21,651 nt of DNA from NCBI GenBank assembly GCA_015499985.1, contig JAAAUF010000715.1:1-21651 (forward strand). The letters run 5' to 3'. Below the pieces are notes generated by a model that saw only the letters and a program-made list of their open reading frames with translations, searched no databases and had not been told where the DNA came from. Shown piece after piece: positions 1-10,310 of the stretch. How positions within the stretch are numbered: the first letter of the stretch is position 1; the number at the start of each line of letters is the position of its first letter. A program made the translations under genes and the position numbers. The stretch comes from Haplosporangium gracile. Taxonomy: Eukaryota; Mortierellomycota; Mortierellomycetes; Mortierellales; Mortierellaceae.

Positions 1-26
1 TCTCTCTCTCTCTCTCTCTCTCTCTC
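1..26. repeat. (CT)n microsatellite
   Basis: A perfect TC/CT dinucleotide repeat, cut by the left edge of the window, so its true length is unknown. Confidence 0.95.
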
Positions 27-338
27 CCTTCCACTTCCGTTGTTTTCATTTCCTTTTCTTTCGTTCTTTCGTTCTTCTTCCCCTCACTCTCGCATCGTAT
101 CATATTCATATCATATATACTTCATCATCATTCACTTTCTCACCTGCAGCCGCTTGCGCATACTCACACCACCACTCCCCACTCCTTTTTTCTTTGCTTC
201 CTATTAACAATCAACCTTACCCTCGCCTCCTCCTCTCCGTCACCCATCCGGAACGAGCCTTGCGACTGACGATCGTGTCTTCCTTCCTCTTCCTTTCTTC
301 CCTCTTTCGCACCACCTCCCTAACTTCACCCATCTACC
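1..338. promoter_or_regulatory. upstream region and 5' leader of the aminopeptidase gene
   Basis: The stretch is strongly pyrimidine-rich on the plus strand, begins with a perfect CT dinucleotide run at 1-26, and continues as C/T-rich DNA up to the ATG at 339. Such pyrimidine tracts are common in promoters and leaders of fungal housekeeping genes. No convincing TATA box was seen. An open frame that starts at 194 overlaps the aminopeptidase first exon out of frame and has simple Ser/Leu/Pro-rich composition, so I do not call it a gene. Confidence 0.5.
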
Positions 339-3300
339 ATGACGGTGCCCAAGCGACCTTCCATGACTCTCCAGCGGTCCATCATCCCCATCCACTACAG
401 ACTCAAGATCGTTCCCTGTCCCGTCAACTTTTCCTTCCTCGGCGAGTGCTCCATCGAGTAAGACTTTTGTCGCTATGTCTGTCGTCACTCCCTCTATGTC
501 CACTCTCCCGGCAAATACATACTTCCTCCTTTTATTTGCCACCACCTCCACCACCCAGGAACAACCACAGTTACACACCCAGACAGACAACTTCTCCACG
601 TCGACCTTCTCCCGTCGTCCCTCCCGCCCTCGCCCACAGTCGTTTTTCATATTTTCGACCTCAGCTGGACGTGGCAGAAAGAAAAAGGAAACGGATGAAC
701 ATTTAGCAACCAGCACGACAACAAACACACATTAGACAATCAGAACCTGGACAGCGATCGGAATCTTCTTATCATTCCACTGCGAGAACATCCTCACCTC
801 GTCCTTCATTGCCTGCCCTACCATAATAACACCTTCTTCCTGCACTCGATCCTAATTGTTCTCATAATTCTCGAGATCGCACCAACATAGTTGTTGACCT
901 GATCTGTTTTTCTTCCCATACCCTTGTCACTTGTTTCTGGCAACTCATCAATTACTATTATTTCGCGCTGCTTTCGTTTTTTTATGTGGGCTTTGGTGGA
1001 ATAGAATTTGTATTGCCGAGCCAACATTTGGCATCACATTGAATGCAAAGGAACTCAACATCCAGACAGCCACAGCAAGGGACCACCTTTTGAACGGATA
1101 CAGGTAATTGACGTTGAACTTGCGATTGGCATTGGTATTGATGTACTATCAAATAAGCGCTATGGAGTTGCCAAAAGGAAAAGGAGCGTATTGCTATTGG
1201 CGTTAGCATTGACATTGGCGCAGAAGCTAGTAGCTGCCTTCCGATACAAATGCCCATTCCACTATCTTTTTGTGATTTTTCATGTTTATGTTTATGCTTG
1301 CTCATTGTTGTTGACAAGAGGGTGTGATGGGAAGTGTTGATGCGTTCAAATAAATGTGTGTTTGTATGTGTGCATGTCACCCGAGATTGATAGACAGGTA
1401 CAAACACGCAGGGTGAAAAAGGACACACACACTCAGGGCATGGGAGGTGAGAGGGAATAAAAAATGCAACGGGGAACACAAAGGCACAGTCAAAAGAGAA
1501 CAAGGTAAACGAAAAAAGAGGGACAACGCACAGGGGGGAGGAGAGAAAGAGGACCAAGCCTACGTCAAAGCCCAACATCCCTTTTAGGGGACAAATACAC
1601 ACATAATCGCAGAGATACACACGCTTTCATATCGATTGCCGCTTTACACTTACATACACCCACACTCATACTCAAACACGCAACAAACTCAACTCTACGC
1701 GTGATTCGGTACATGACAACAACAAAAAGCGAAAGCAACATCAATTCGTTATTTTTATTCTTTACTACTCTAACAAGCAACAATAACCTATCGTCCATCC
1801 ACCGATGAAGCAAAAACAGAAAGAGGGCGGTAAAAAATGTGATGGGAAAGGTGCTAAATACAAAGAGACAGGGAGTTTTTGGGCTAGATGGATGCAGATG
1901 TGAAAATAATATCATCTAATCATATTCACTCCAACTAAGAACGCGCACTGGCAGGATAACATAAACACAAACAAAGCGCACTCGCCCACCTCCACATGGA
2001 CAACAAGACGACCTCATTTTTCTCATGTTACTCATGTTCATACAAGAAAAGGGGAAGCATGTGTTTGCACAAGAGGATATGTCACGATTCCTTGTTTCTG
2101 GGGGAGAGAGGCGCGATGTGGCCAAAAAATACAAGACGAAAAATACGCGCAACCAACGCGGGTAAACATCGATACGTAGACAAAAATAACAATTCACAGC
2201 GATGTGCATAGCCGGTCTTTTCTCACACACATTAGTATCTTTTCATGTACTTTTTCATAGTGTCACCGCAACGAGTGTGAGCTACAATGTCGAAGAGGAG
2301 ACCATCACCCTCGAGTTCCCTCAAGTCCTTCATGTGGGCTCCTCCTGGATCCTCGACATTACATATATCGGTCTCGTCAATGACAAGCTCAACGGTTTTT
2401 ACCGGTCCGTCTATACCGACGCCGACAACAACGTTCAGTAAGTCCAGGCCCTCCGCTGTTTTTTTTTTTTTTTTTTTTTTTTTCGTTTTCTACGTTTATA
2501 CAATGTGCATTACTTTTGATGAACCTTCCTGGCAATTCTGGAAAATAGTTTTTCTTCTTTCCACTGTGCTCCTCTTCCTCCCCACCAAGTTTATACTTAA
2601 TTGCTCTCTTTTTTGGGACATAATTTATTTGCCCATCATTTTTTCCTTCTCGTCTTTCTCTTGCATAGTCAATTAACGACAACGCAATTCCAGTCTACGC
2701 ACGCCCGACGCGCCTTTCCATGTTGGGATGAGGTAATGTACAGCATAACATCAATAGCACAGCGCCGAGAACCTTCCCGGCATCGCATCTCTGCAACTTT
2801 TTTATTGCATCTCTGAATCTCCGAATTTCTTTGCTGGCGCTCAGCATTTTTACTCTCTCTTTCTTGTGAGCATGGATGGGTGAGCCATCAATAATTTTGT
2901 CCGCCTGCCGTTCATTGGACTAATAGATCTTCTTCCTTCCCATGACTTCTAGCCTGCTATCAAAGCAACCTTTTCGCTGATTCTGGTGGCTCCCCAAGGC
3001 ATGACGTGTCTATCTAACATGAGCGTACAGTCAACCACATTGCTTGAGAACGGGATGCAGGAAGTGACGTTTTTGAAGACTCCCATCATGGCCACTTACG
3101 TAAGTCCTTATTCTTGCCGTTTCTGTTATAATACCAAGTACTTTACGGGACTAGAACATGCAGCTAATATTAACATGTTTCTCGACTGTCTCGTCCTTTT
3201 TTCATAATTAGCTATTGGCATGGATGATTGGAGATTTTGACTACATCGAGGCGTACACTTCTGGTGAATTCAATGGCGAGCGCATTCCGTGCCGCGTTTA

Positions 3301-6300
3301 CACTCCTGTTGGTCTTGCTGATCAAGGTCACTACTCTCTCGATCTTGCCGTCAAGGTAACTACTCTGGCTTGTTCTATAAATATGTCGTTACAATATGTG
3401 TTTGATATGAAAGGTTGACTAACTTTGCGCACTTGTTTACTTTTTTGTAATAGTCGGTCGAATATTTCTCGCGATTATTCAATATACCTTATCCGTTGCC
3501 CAAGCTGGACTTGGTGGCGGTGCCCGACTTTGCACCTGGTGCGATGGAGAACTGGGGCCTGATCACTTTCAGGACATATGCACTTTTGATCGAGGAATAC
3601 GGGTCCCAGGATCGCCGACATGAGATTGCAGCAACAGTGATTCACGAAATCTCTCACCAGGTAATTATGCGCCCATTTCGAGGTTTTTTTTTAGCCAGAC
3701 TGAAGTTTGTATCACTGGATCATATATATTAATTTAATTTTTACCTTTATTTTTACTTTCTTTGATAGTGGTTTGGCAACTTAGTGACGATGGAATGGTG
3801 GTCTGACTTGTGGCTGTTTGAAGGATTCGCGACACATCTGGCGTACATTGTCGTAGATGAGCTGTTCCCTGGCTGGGATATCTGGTCAGAGTTTGTCAAG
3901 CGGATCCAGGAAGTTCTCAAACACGACTCTTTGCGGACATCTCACCCCGTCGAAGTCGGTGTCGCCAACCCAAGTGAGATTACTCAGATCTTTGACGAAG
4001 TCAGCTACATGAAGGGAGCCTCTGTTTTGCGAATGCTCAGTGCCTGGTTGGGTCAGGACCAGTTGTTACTCGGCCTCCGAAAGTTTATTCACAAGTATAT
4101 GTGGAGCAACGCCAACACTGAGGATCTCTGGGTCACTTTGGCCGAAGAGTCAAATATGGATGTTCCTGGATTCATGCGCAAATGGACTCGTCAGACCGGG
4201 GTAAGTTACAATTGCTGAATATGAATCACGCGTGGAGATGCTTCAGCTTGATGGCATGTATTTCTAACTCAATTTCCTCTTCTCTACACTTGATGTTTTA
4301 GTACCCTGTGTTGTCGATTACAGAGCTAGACGAGTCAACAATCTTGGTGCGCCAGAACCTGTTCTTGTCGACTGGAGATGTCCGAGAGGAGGAGGACCAT
4401 ATCATTTGGCCTGTACCCTTGGGACTCGTCACTGCATCGGACTCAACGCCCCGCAATATCATGATGGACACTAAGGAACTGGTGTTGAAGGTGGACACAA
4501 CACGGTGGTACAAGTTCAATATGGGACAGACAGGATTCTACAGAGTGTCCTATCCACCTAAGACTTTGGCGCTCCTCGGACAGACTTTTGGCACGGAACA
4601 ACTGAACGCAGCTAATAGAGTCGGACTTTTAACTGATGCTGCTGCATTGGTTGCCAGTGGAAATGCACCCACTAGCAGTTTCTTGACTCTCCTCAAGTAT
4701 TTTGAAGACGAAGAGAACTACATGTAAGTCGTTGTATTCTCTTCACTGTTGTCATGGGAATTTTTATTTCAAATGCGTCTTGTAACAGTAAACTGACGAA
4801 GCGTATTCTTGACTTGTAATATGTAGGGTTTGGGCGGAGGTGTCTTTGAGATTGCAGGAGCTTTTGTCAGTCTGGCTAGAGCAACCCACGCCGATCATGA
4901 ATGGCTTGAAGGAAGTTCAGAGACGCCTGTTCACCAAGATTGTCAAGCGTCTCGGATGGGAATTCCCTGAAGGCGAGGATCCTGCGACTGTCAATCTGCG
5001 TGCCGTCGCCATCCGTTTTGCAGGAAGAGCCGGCGATCCAGAGTAAGTTTCCTCGTCTTATTGTCATGAGGTCTGATGCATGATGCAACGAAAAGAACAT
5101 CGACTCATTACCATTGTTATATCCTGACCTTCTAATAGGATTGTTGCGGAAGCACGGAGACGATTTATGGCGTTTATGAAGCACCGGGATGTGGCTGCGC
5201 TGCCACCAGATTTGCGATTCCCCGTCTTTGAGATCGTTCTCAGAACGACTCAGGGAGTGGAAGAGTACGAGGACATTGTCAATTACTACCGCGAGACATA
5301 TATACCTGGTGAGAAGGTGGTGGCTCTGTCAGTGCTTGGATATGGAAGCTCGCTGGAGTTGGTGCGGAGGACACTGGCGTTTGCCATGTCGCGTGAAGTC
5401 CGTACTCAGGATATCCTCAGTGCGATCGCGACGTTGCGCTCATCGGTGGTGGGTCGTGCTGAGCTGTGGAACTTTATGCGCCACCACTGGGATGTCCTTT
5501 ATGAGCGCCATTGCGATGATATTGGGTTCTTGGACTACTTTGTGTTGCTTAGTATCGAGTCCTTTTCAACTCTGGAGAGATATCGCGAGGTGCAGGCCTT
5601 CTTTGCCAACAAGGACACTAGTGCGTACGACAGGATTCTTGCGACTTGTCTGGAGGGTATCCGCATGAACATTCTCTGGTTGGAACGTGATTGCAAGGAT
5701 GTTGAACAGTGGTTGAAGGTCAATGGCTACTTGACTCTTGGCGCAGGCGCCGACGGTCATGAGCGCCAGCACTTGTCGATGATGTCGTCGATCCAGGCGG
5801 GAGCTGTCAACGGGATGTACGGCCATGAGTTGAGCGGCCACGGCCTTTCGACCTTTACCGCTACCACCCCAACCACAACAAACACGACTGCGTCATCGCC
5901 CATCAGTAACATCACTACCGCTTCGTTGGTCAACGGTACAGGGTCAGTCAGCACGACGACACCAGCAGGATCGACTTCGGGTGCATCGTCTGGTGCATCG
6001 AGCCCCTCGAGTGGACTCAAGTACCCACATGGTGGTATCTACAGTCAACACGCGACCCATGTGCGGTCGGAAGTGTATTTAGATGAAGTTGGCCAGGCGT
6101 CGGAGGAGCAGGCTCAGCAGCTGTTACAACTTCAGCATGATCAGCAGCAGCACGAGTTGCGGTTACAGCAGGAGTACCAACGTCAACTGCAGCTCCAGCA
6201 GCAGCAGATGCAACAGTATGGACACAGTCATGGTCACAGCCATAGTCATGGTCACGGTCACGGCCATGGCCATAGCCATAGCCATAGGCAGTTCAACAGC

Positions 6301-6378
6301 CGGCCACCAGAGCAGCGGCCACGGACGCTGGAGCGTGAGATGGAACTGCTCAGTATGAGCGGCGACTATGAGTTCTAA
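339..6378 (+). CDS. M1 zinc aminopeptidase (Ape2/puromycin-sensitive type) with His/Gln-rich C-terminal extension
   Basis: The protein is predicted to remove N-terminal residues from peptides, probably in the cytosol (no signal peptide at the N-terminus). I read eleven exons: 339-457, 1005-1103, 2261-2437, 2669-2732, 2953-3099, 3212-3355, 3454-3660, 3769-4200, 4302-4723, 4827-5042 and 5139-6378. All junctions are GT-AG and frames join exactly, giving 1088 residues. The exopeptidase motif GAMEN is at residues 279-283. The zinc site HEISH is at 314-318 with the third ligand Glu337 (HEXXH-x18-E), and the likely transition-state Tyr is Tyr399. The TQFQ..ARRAFPCWDE block is in exons 3-4. The M1 plus ERAP1-like C-terminal region ends near residue 873, the usual family length. 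The remaining 215 residues are Ser/Thr-rich, then Gln-rich, then an alternating His-Gly/Ser tract. A second Met at residue 9 is an alternative start. The yeast paralogues APE2 and AAP1 cannot be separated by eye, so no symbol is given. Confidence 0.95.
458..1004 (+). other. intron 1 of the aminopeptidase gene (547 bp)
   Basis: The donor GTAAGAC follows a Glu codon split after two bases, and the acceptor ATAG at 1001-1004 restores the frame into a segment typical of M1 enzymes (ICIAEPTFGITLNAKELNI). The first part is C/T-rich and carries chance open frames on both strands. I see no RNA gene or conserved coding sequence inside. Confidence 0.85.
1104..2260 (+). other. intron 2 of the aminopeptidase gene (1157 bp)
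   Basis: It runs from GTAATT after exon 2 to TTTTTCATAG before exon 3, and the flanking codon (AG+T) is completed across the splice. At 1157 bp it is by far the longest intron here. The plus strand is purine-rich in much of it, which creates long minus-strand open frames (for example 1620-982) made of Leu/Phe/Ser/Val-rich simple sequence. I see no homology to known proteins in these frames. A degenerate TTGGCATTGGTATTG-like periodicity occurs at about 1127-1220. Confidence 0.8.
2459..2483 (+). repeat. poly-T tract of 25 bases in intron 3
   Basis: An uninterrupted run of T lies about 20 bases after the donor GTAAGT of the third intron of the aminopeptidase gene. It is a homopolymer of the kind that often varies between strains and between sequencing runs. 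Confidence 0.95.
6223..6285 (+). repeat. coding CAY-GGY/AGY hexamer repeat (alternating His tract)
   Basis: Within the last exon of the aminopeptidase gene, 21 codons alternate His with Gly or Ser, giving eleven His residues at protein positions 1038-1058. The codons vary (CAC/CAT, GGT/GGC, AGC/AGT), so this is not a pure microsatellite at the DNA level. That suggests either age or selection for the protein pattern. A CAG/CAA-rich Gln segment lies just upstream, at about 6105-6215. Confidence 0.95.
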
Positions 6379-6732
6379 GGACTCTCTTATTTTTTCTCTG
6401 CAAAACATGAATAATAATTGCCTGCAAAACCCCTTGCTATCCTCTTGGATATCTCTTTTGATCCTCTCCTTCTCCCTCGCGTCGCGATTGAATTCAAATC
6501 ACGTCACAAAATGACAATTTTTGTGACGTCACTGGGTGATGGTGGTGGTGGCAGGCCTGGTGGTTCCATCCCTTTAGCCAACGTGATTTCCATGCATTGT
6601 CCATTCCTTTTTTTTTTACTCACACACCTACCCCACTTCCTACTCTCTATCGTCGTTGCTACCTTCACCCGTTCCACTCTTCATTCTCTCTCTCTCTCTT
6701 TCTTCTTTCTTCACAACACATAACTACACATC
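6379..6732. other. intergenic region between the aminopeptidase and V-ATPase genes
   Basis: These 354 bases hold the 3' end of the aminopeptidase transcript, with AATAATAATT-like A/T-rich sequence near 6409 that may guide polyadenylation. They also hold the promoter and leader of the V-ATPase gene. A (CT)n-rich stretch at about 6685-6715 directly precedes the leader of the V-ATPase start codon. A palindromic element at 6501-6531 is listed separately. Confidence 0.6.
6501..6531. promoter_or_regulatory. inverted repeat containing a CRE-like TGACGTCA box
   Basis: The arms ACGTCACAAAA (6501-6511) and TTTTGTGACGT (6519-6529) are perfect reverse complements separated by the 7-base loop TGACAAT. 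The right arm is part of the full CRE palindrome TGACGTCA at 6524-6531, the consensus target of ATF/CREB-type bZIP factors. The left arm carries the half-variant CACGTCAC. It lies about 200 bp upstream of the V-ATPase ATG and 120 bp after the aminopeptidase stop. A promoter element for the V-ATPase gene is therefore more likely than a transcript-end structure, but both are possible. Confidence 0.5.
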
Positions 6733-8467
6733 ATGTCCACTCTCGTCGCCACTGAGTTCTGGTAAGGGATCACACATGATAAAAAACGACGAAATACAGA
6801 GCATAAAGGCACCCGACGCAGACAGAATCTAGCTTACATGAACACAGCAGGAGCAGCAAGAAGGAAGAAGAATGGTTAGAGTAGACAGTAGCAATAACAA
6901 CATACGCGAACATACTTTCCTACAGCGACATTGACGTCGTCAACAAGGTGGATTCTTCGACAGTGTGAGCCAAACAGGGCCAGGAACCAGGAGAGACACA
7001 TAGCTGATCTTCTTTTATGAAGGCGCGCTTTTTTTTGTGCCCCATCCTGAGGCAATAAGATAAAAGTGGTTGTTGTTTTTGCCAACATCAACAGCTGCAA
7101 CAATTATAACAGCTACAACCAAGGACAAACAGTCAATATATACTATCGAATTGAACACAATGGCTAACCAATACCCTGCCTTGTTTTTTTTTTCTTTTGT
7201 TGTTGGTGGTTGCTGGTTCACTTGATAGCCCCGTGTACTCTCCTTTCTTTGGAGTCATGGGTGCCACCAGCGCCATTGTTTTCTGCTGTAAGTCTCCCCC
7301 CTAGTTTCCAAGCATAGTCTACACCCTCCCCTCTCGCCCTCTCCTCTTGGTGCAATACTTTTTCTCTGTGCTTCTCCGATTGGCTCCCTACTTCACGTTA
7401 CCTGTGCACTTTTTCAGCAAGGATCCCTGGATATCGCCGCCAACACCACCCTCACCTTACCCGACGCACTCAGAACATACAAGATTGAACAACTACCCTG
7501 AGGTGGCTGTCTATTATGTATATGTGGAGAGATCGAGAGAGGCAGGGGTTGGTTATCAGCAACGACAGAGCGAGGACGTGCGCGATAAGGGCCGCAGTGG
7601 TGCCATGTTGCACTCCCTTCCTTCGTAATCCTTGACAGATCAAGCAAAAAACAGCAGGGTATTTTCAGGAACAGTCAGGGGATGCAAACTTGCTCTTTCT
7701 TAGTAAGAGAAGAGAGGGAAAGAAGGCTGATACTTGTGGCACACTTTTTTACACCCATGACAAGGCATACAAAACCACATGCGCTCTTGTTACCCAAATA
7801 TGGGCTCTTCGTCTGCCTGTCTGCCCTCCCTATCCATTTCAGTCTTCTTATACATCCTTGGATTAAATTTTTCGTTGATTCGACCTGACGCTAACTCTTC
7901 GTTCCTCAACCCTTTCTAACATTGTAGGCTTCGGAGCTGCCTATGGTACCGCCAAGTCAGGTGTCGGTCTCACCTCGATGGGAGTTCTTCGCCCCGACCT
8001 GATCATCAAGGGAATTGTCCCCATTATTATGGCTGGTATTATCGGTATTTACGGTCTTGTCGTCTCTGTCCTCATCGGCAACGGATGTAAGTTTCTTTTA
8101 TGTCCCATCTGGTCTTAGGTCATGTTTGTCCTGAATGATTGCTATATGAAGATGTGTATTGAAGTGCCCTGTTCCTGTCACTTATCATCATTCTCCATCT
8201 TTTCTCATAACACCAATAGTCCAACAGAAGATGTCGTTGTATGCTGGATTCATTCAGTTGGGCGCTGGTTTGAGTGTTGGACTGGCTGGTATGGCTGCTG
8301 GTTTCGCTGTCGGTATTGTGGGAGATGCTGGAGTTCGTGCCTCTGCCCAACAACCCCGTCTGTTCACAGGAATGATTCTCGTGTTGATTTTCGCTGAGGT
8401 CTTGGCCCTGTACGGACTCATTGTTGCCCTTATCTTGAACACCAAGGCTTCAGGATCAGAATGTTAA
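6733..8467 (+). CDS. vma3: V-type proton ATPase 16 kDa proteolipid subunit c (Vma3-like)
   Basis: This is the membrane rotor subunit of the vacuolar H+-ATPase, which carries protons across the vacuole and endomembranes. I read four exons: 6733-6761, 7229-7287, 7928-8086 and 8220-8467. All are GT-AG with split codons that join cleanly, and they give 164 residues, close to the usual 160. The order is unmistakable: a short N-terminus, [77 protein letters not shown] and [15 protein letters not shown]. It forms four transmembrane helices as two related hairpins. The proton-carrying Glu is residue 142 (FAEVLALYG). The closely related subunit c' (Vma11) is the main alternative; the direct CPVYSPFFG start and short N-terminus favour Vma3. 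The first exon codes only nine and two-thirds residues. Confidence 0.97.
6762..7228 (+). other. intron 1 of the V-ATPase c gene (467 bp)
   Basis: The donor GGTAAGG splits a Cys codon (TG|C) and the acceptor is CTTGATAG at 7221-7228. The intron is A-rich and contains no recognisable gene. Minus-strand open frames across it are short and simple in composition. Confidence 0.85.
7288..7927 (+). other. intron 2 of the V-ATPase c gene (640 bp)
   Basis: It runs from GTAAGTCTCC to ACATTGTAG, and the flanking split codon T|GC restores the conserved reading frame into [12 protein letters not shown] 93-residue open frame (7347-7628, plus) inside it has no recognisable similarity and unremarkable composition. 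I see no RNA gene. Confidence 0.85.
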
Positions 8468-8860
8468 AGCGAATAGCTATGACGACAACAACAACCACCC
8501 TCATCATCAAAAGGAGTTTTTACTCTCTCTCACTCTCACACAGCTACTTGATCTTTGACCCCAGCTTTCTCGTTCGTTCTTCCTTCTTTCATTCGCGTTT
8601 ACGACAATCTTGTTTGATATCTATCGTATGGATGCTCTTGAAATAAATAAATAAAAAAAAGAGATTTTTACAGCTCTTTTTCTCATATCTTTGCTAGTCT
8701 TTTTCAACTAAAAGTTACCTTGCAAGTTGGTGGCGTTGTGTATACAAGTTTGAGAGACCTGTGTTTCGTTTATTCTTCTGCTTTCATCATCCTTTTTTCT
8801 CTCCTCCCTTGACCTCCATCTGCCATCAACCGCACTCTCTCACACACACACTCACTCTCG
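8468..8860. other. convergent intergenic region with the V-ATPase 3' UTR
   Basis: These 393 bases separate the stop codons of two genes pointing toward each other. The plus strand is C/T-rich up to an A/T-rich cluster of overlapping AATAAA signals at 8641-8660. The rest holds the 3' end of the minus-strand msrA transcript. No gene is supported here. Confidence 0.6.
8641..8660 (+). terminator. polyadenylation signal cluster of the V-ATPase c gene
   Basis: Three overlapping AATAAA hexamers in an AAATAAATAAATAAAA string lie 174 bases after the V-ATPase stop codon and are followed by a T-rich element, a normal arrangement for 3' end formation. Confidence 0.7.
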
Positions 8861-10310
8861 TTACCACCTCAAGAAGTGAGAAGGACATTCGTACCCATGC
8901 GGATTCTTATCCAAATACTTCTGATGGTACTCCTCCGCATCATACCACGCGTGTCCTCCCGCCCCTGCTCCATTACTACTTCCTTCCTTCCAAACAATCT
9001 CGGTAACAATCTTCTTCCGACCATACCTCGCCTCCTGAACCTCTTTCGTCACCCTACGAGCGATTTCTGCCTGTTCTGGGGAATGGGCAAAGATTGCGCT
9101 GCGGTATTGGGTACCCCGATCGGGGCCTTGAGAGTTTAAGGTTGTGGGGTCGTGCATTCTGTAGAAGAATTCGACTAGAAGAGGGTAGGTGATGGTTGAA
9201 GAGGGTGTGTATTCGAGACAGACGGCTTCTGCGTGGTGAGTTATTCCTGAGCAGACCTATGAGGGATTTTAAGAGTGGGTAGGGAGGTGGAGGACGGAGG
9301 ATGGAGGAGAAGAAGGATAAAAGAAGGAGAAGGACAAGGACAAGGAGAAGAAGGAGAAGGAGAAGAAGTGATGAGGCGCGTGGTTAGTAACACTGTTGTT
9401 GCGCAGGGGGATTAGGTGTTAAAAAAACGAGATGTTCGATTCTCGACTCGCAAGCGCGCAAGCGATGGAAGAGGCATGAGCACCAATATGTAATTTTCAT
9501 TTTTTGTTTTTAATTATTTTTTTTGCGAATGAAAAAAGGCAAGAAGAACGAGAAACGAAAAGAGAAAGAGCGAGGAAGGGAAATGAAGGTGTACCTTTTT
9601 GTAGGTGGGGTGGGCGTCTATACCGCCAATGTACCCGACCCGGGTCTTGATGTTGTCATCCTTGAAGTGCTTCTGGAACGCCTTCTCCGCACCCCTAGAT
9701 AGTAATAATGAAAGAAGAAGAAAAAAGAACATGGTAAGAGAGAGGAGGAACACGGTCAGCATGGAATTGAAAAAAGAAGGCAGCACACATATGCGATCTG
9801 ATCTGATATGAGCTTGATCTAATATCCCTTTTGGGGGTGCGATGTGAGGTCAATGAAGGGTAGAATGGAGGGGAGGTGTGCGAGGCTTGGTATTTTGTGT
9901 AGAGAAAATAAAGGACGAGCAACTCACCAGAAGCATCCGGCTGCAAAAGCAGCCCTTTCAGTCATCTTTGGTAGTTCTTGCTGTTGTTGCTGCTGCTGAC
10001 CGACTGATTTTGATTGTGTCATACTTGACGATTTCAGCTTTTCTGGTACCGAAGAGTTCGAAGATGCAGTACTACTGGCGGTATTGCTACTGCTGGCGGT
10101 ATTGCTACTACTGGTGCTGCTATGTCGCTGTTGGAGTTGATACAACTGCTGAACAGCCGTCGACTGCTTCGACTGTGTTGGCGAGGTAGACGAGGTAGGT
10201 GAAAGGGGCGGAGAGATAATGCTGCCTGTTCCGTGGGCATTAGTGTTATGGGTCTTGGGGAATGGGCTGCCAATTGTACAGGGCAAGAGTTTTCGAAGAT
10301 GGAATGGCAT
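8861..10310 (-). CDS. msrA: peptide-methionine (S)-S-oxide reductase (MsrA) with long N-terminal extension
   Basis: The enzyme reduces methionine-S-sulfoxide in proteins and free methionine, using thioredoxin. I read three exons on the minus strand: 10310-9928, 9694-9595 and 9256-8861. GT-AG junctions restore the Trp codon of GCFW and the Lys-Val of PTYKKVC, giving 292 residues. The catalytic motif AAGCFW places the nucleophile at Cys126. GYIGGIDAHPTYKKV, THHAEAV, HDPTTLNSQG and GTQYRSAIF follow in family order. A C-terminal Cys (residue 285, in GYECPSH) may be the resolving cysteine. Fungal MsrA proteins are usually 170-250 residues. Here about 115 residues precede the domain, rich in Ser/Thr/Gln with an Asn-Thr-Ala-Ser-Ser repeat and a basic start (MPFHLRKLL) that could be a mitochondrial presequence. 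In-frame Met codons later in exon 1, including MTERAAF next to the domain, could start a cytosolic form. Confidence 0.93.
9281..9369. repeat. purine-rich GGAGAA/GGACAA repeat in an msrA intron
   Basis: The plus strand is almost pure A/G, with imperfect 6-base units AAGGAC and AAGGAG. Read on the minus strand it is the pyrimidine tract of the second msrA intron (9594-9257), just inside the exon 3 acceptor, and may serve as an extended polypyrimidine tract. Confidence 0.8.
10060..10135 (-). repeat. imperfect tandem repeat encoding Asn-Thr-Ala-Ser-Ser units in MsrA
   Basis: The plus strand shows repeated CTGGCGGTATTGCTACT units. On the minus strand they encode repeated Ser/Asn/Thr/Ala units in the MsrA N-terminal extension, well before the catalytic domain. 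Length changes here would not touch the enzyme core. Confidence 0.8.

Noticed and set aside
194..706. A 170-residue plus-strand open frame over the first aminopeptidase exon.
   Set aside because: It is out of frame with the exon and made of C/T-rich simple sequence; the exon at 339-457 splices into conserved M1 sequence instead.
982..1620. A 212-residue minus-strand open frame.
   Set aside because: It lies in intron 2 and across exon 2 of the well-supported aminopeptidase gene and has Cys/Phe/Ser/Leu/Val-rich simple composition.
5189..5668. A 159-residue plus-strand frame inside the last aminopeptidase exon.
   Set aside because: It is an out-of-frame shadow, rich in Arg, Trp, Cys and Ser.
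5757..6020. Minus-strand frame rich in Val/Asp/Pro opposite the aminopeptidase tail.
   Set aside because: It is the reverse reading of a Ser/Thr-rich coding segment.
6223..6285. CRISPR-like or regulatory direct repeats in the CAY-GGY/AGY stretch.
   Set aside because: The units are six bases long, have no spacers, and lie in frame within a coding exon.
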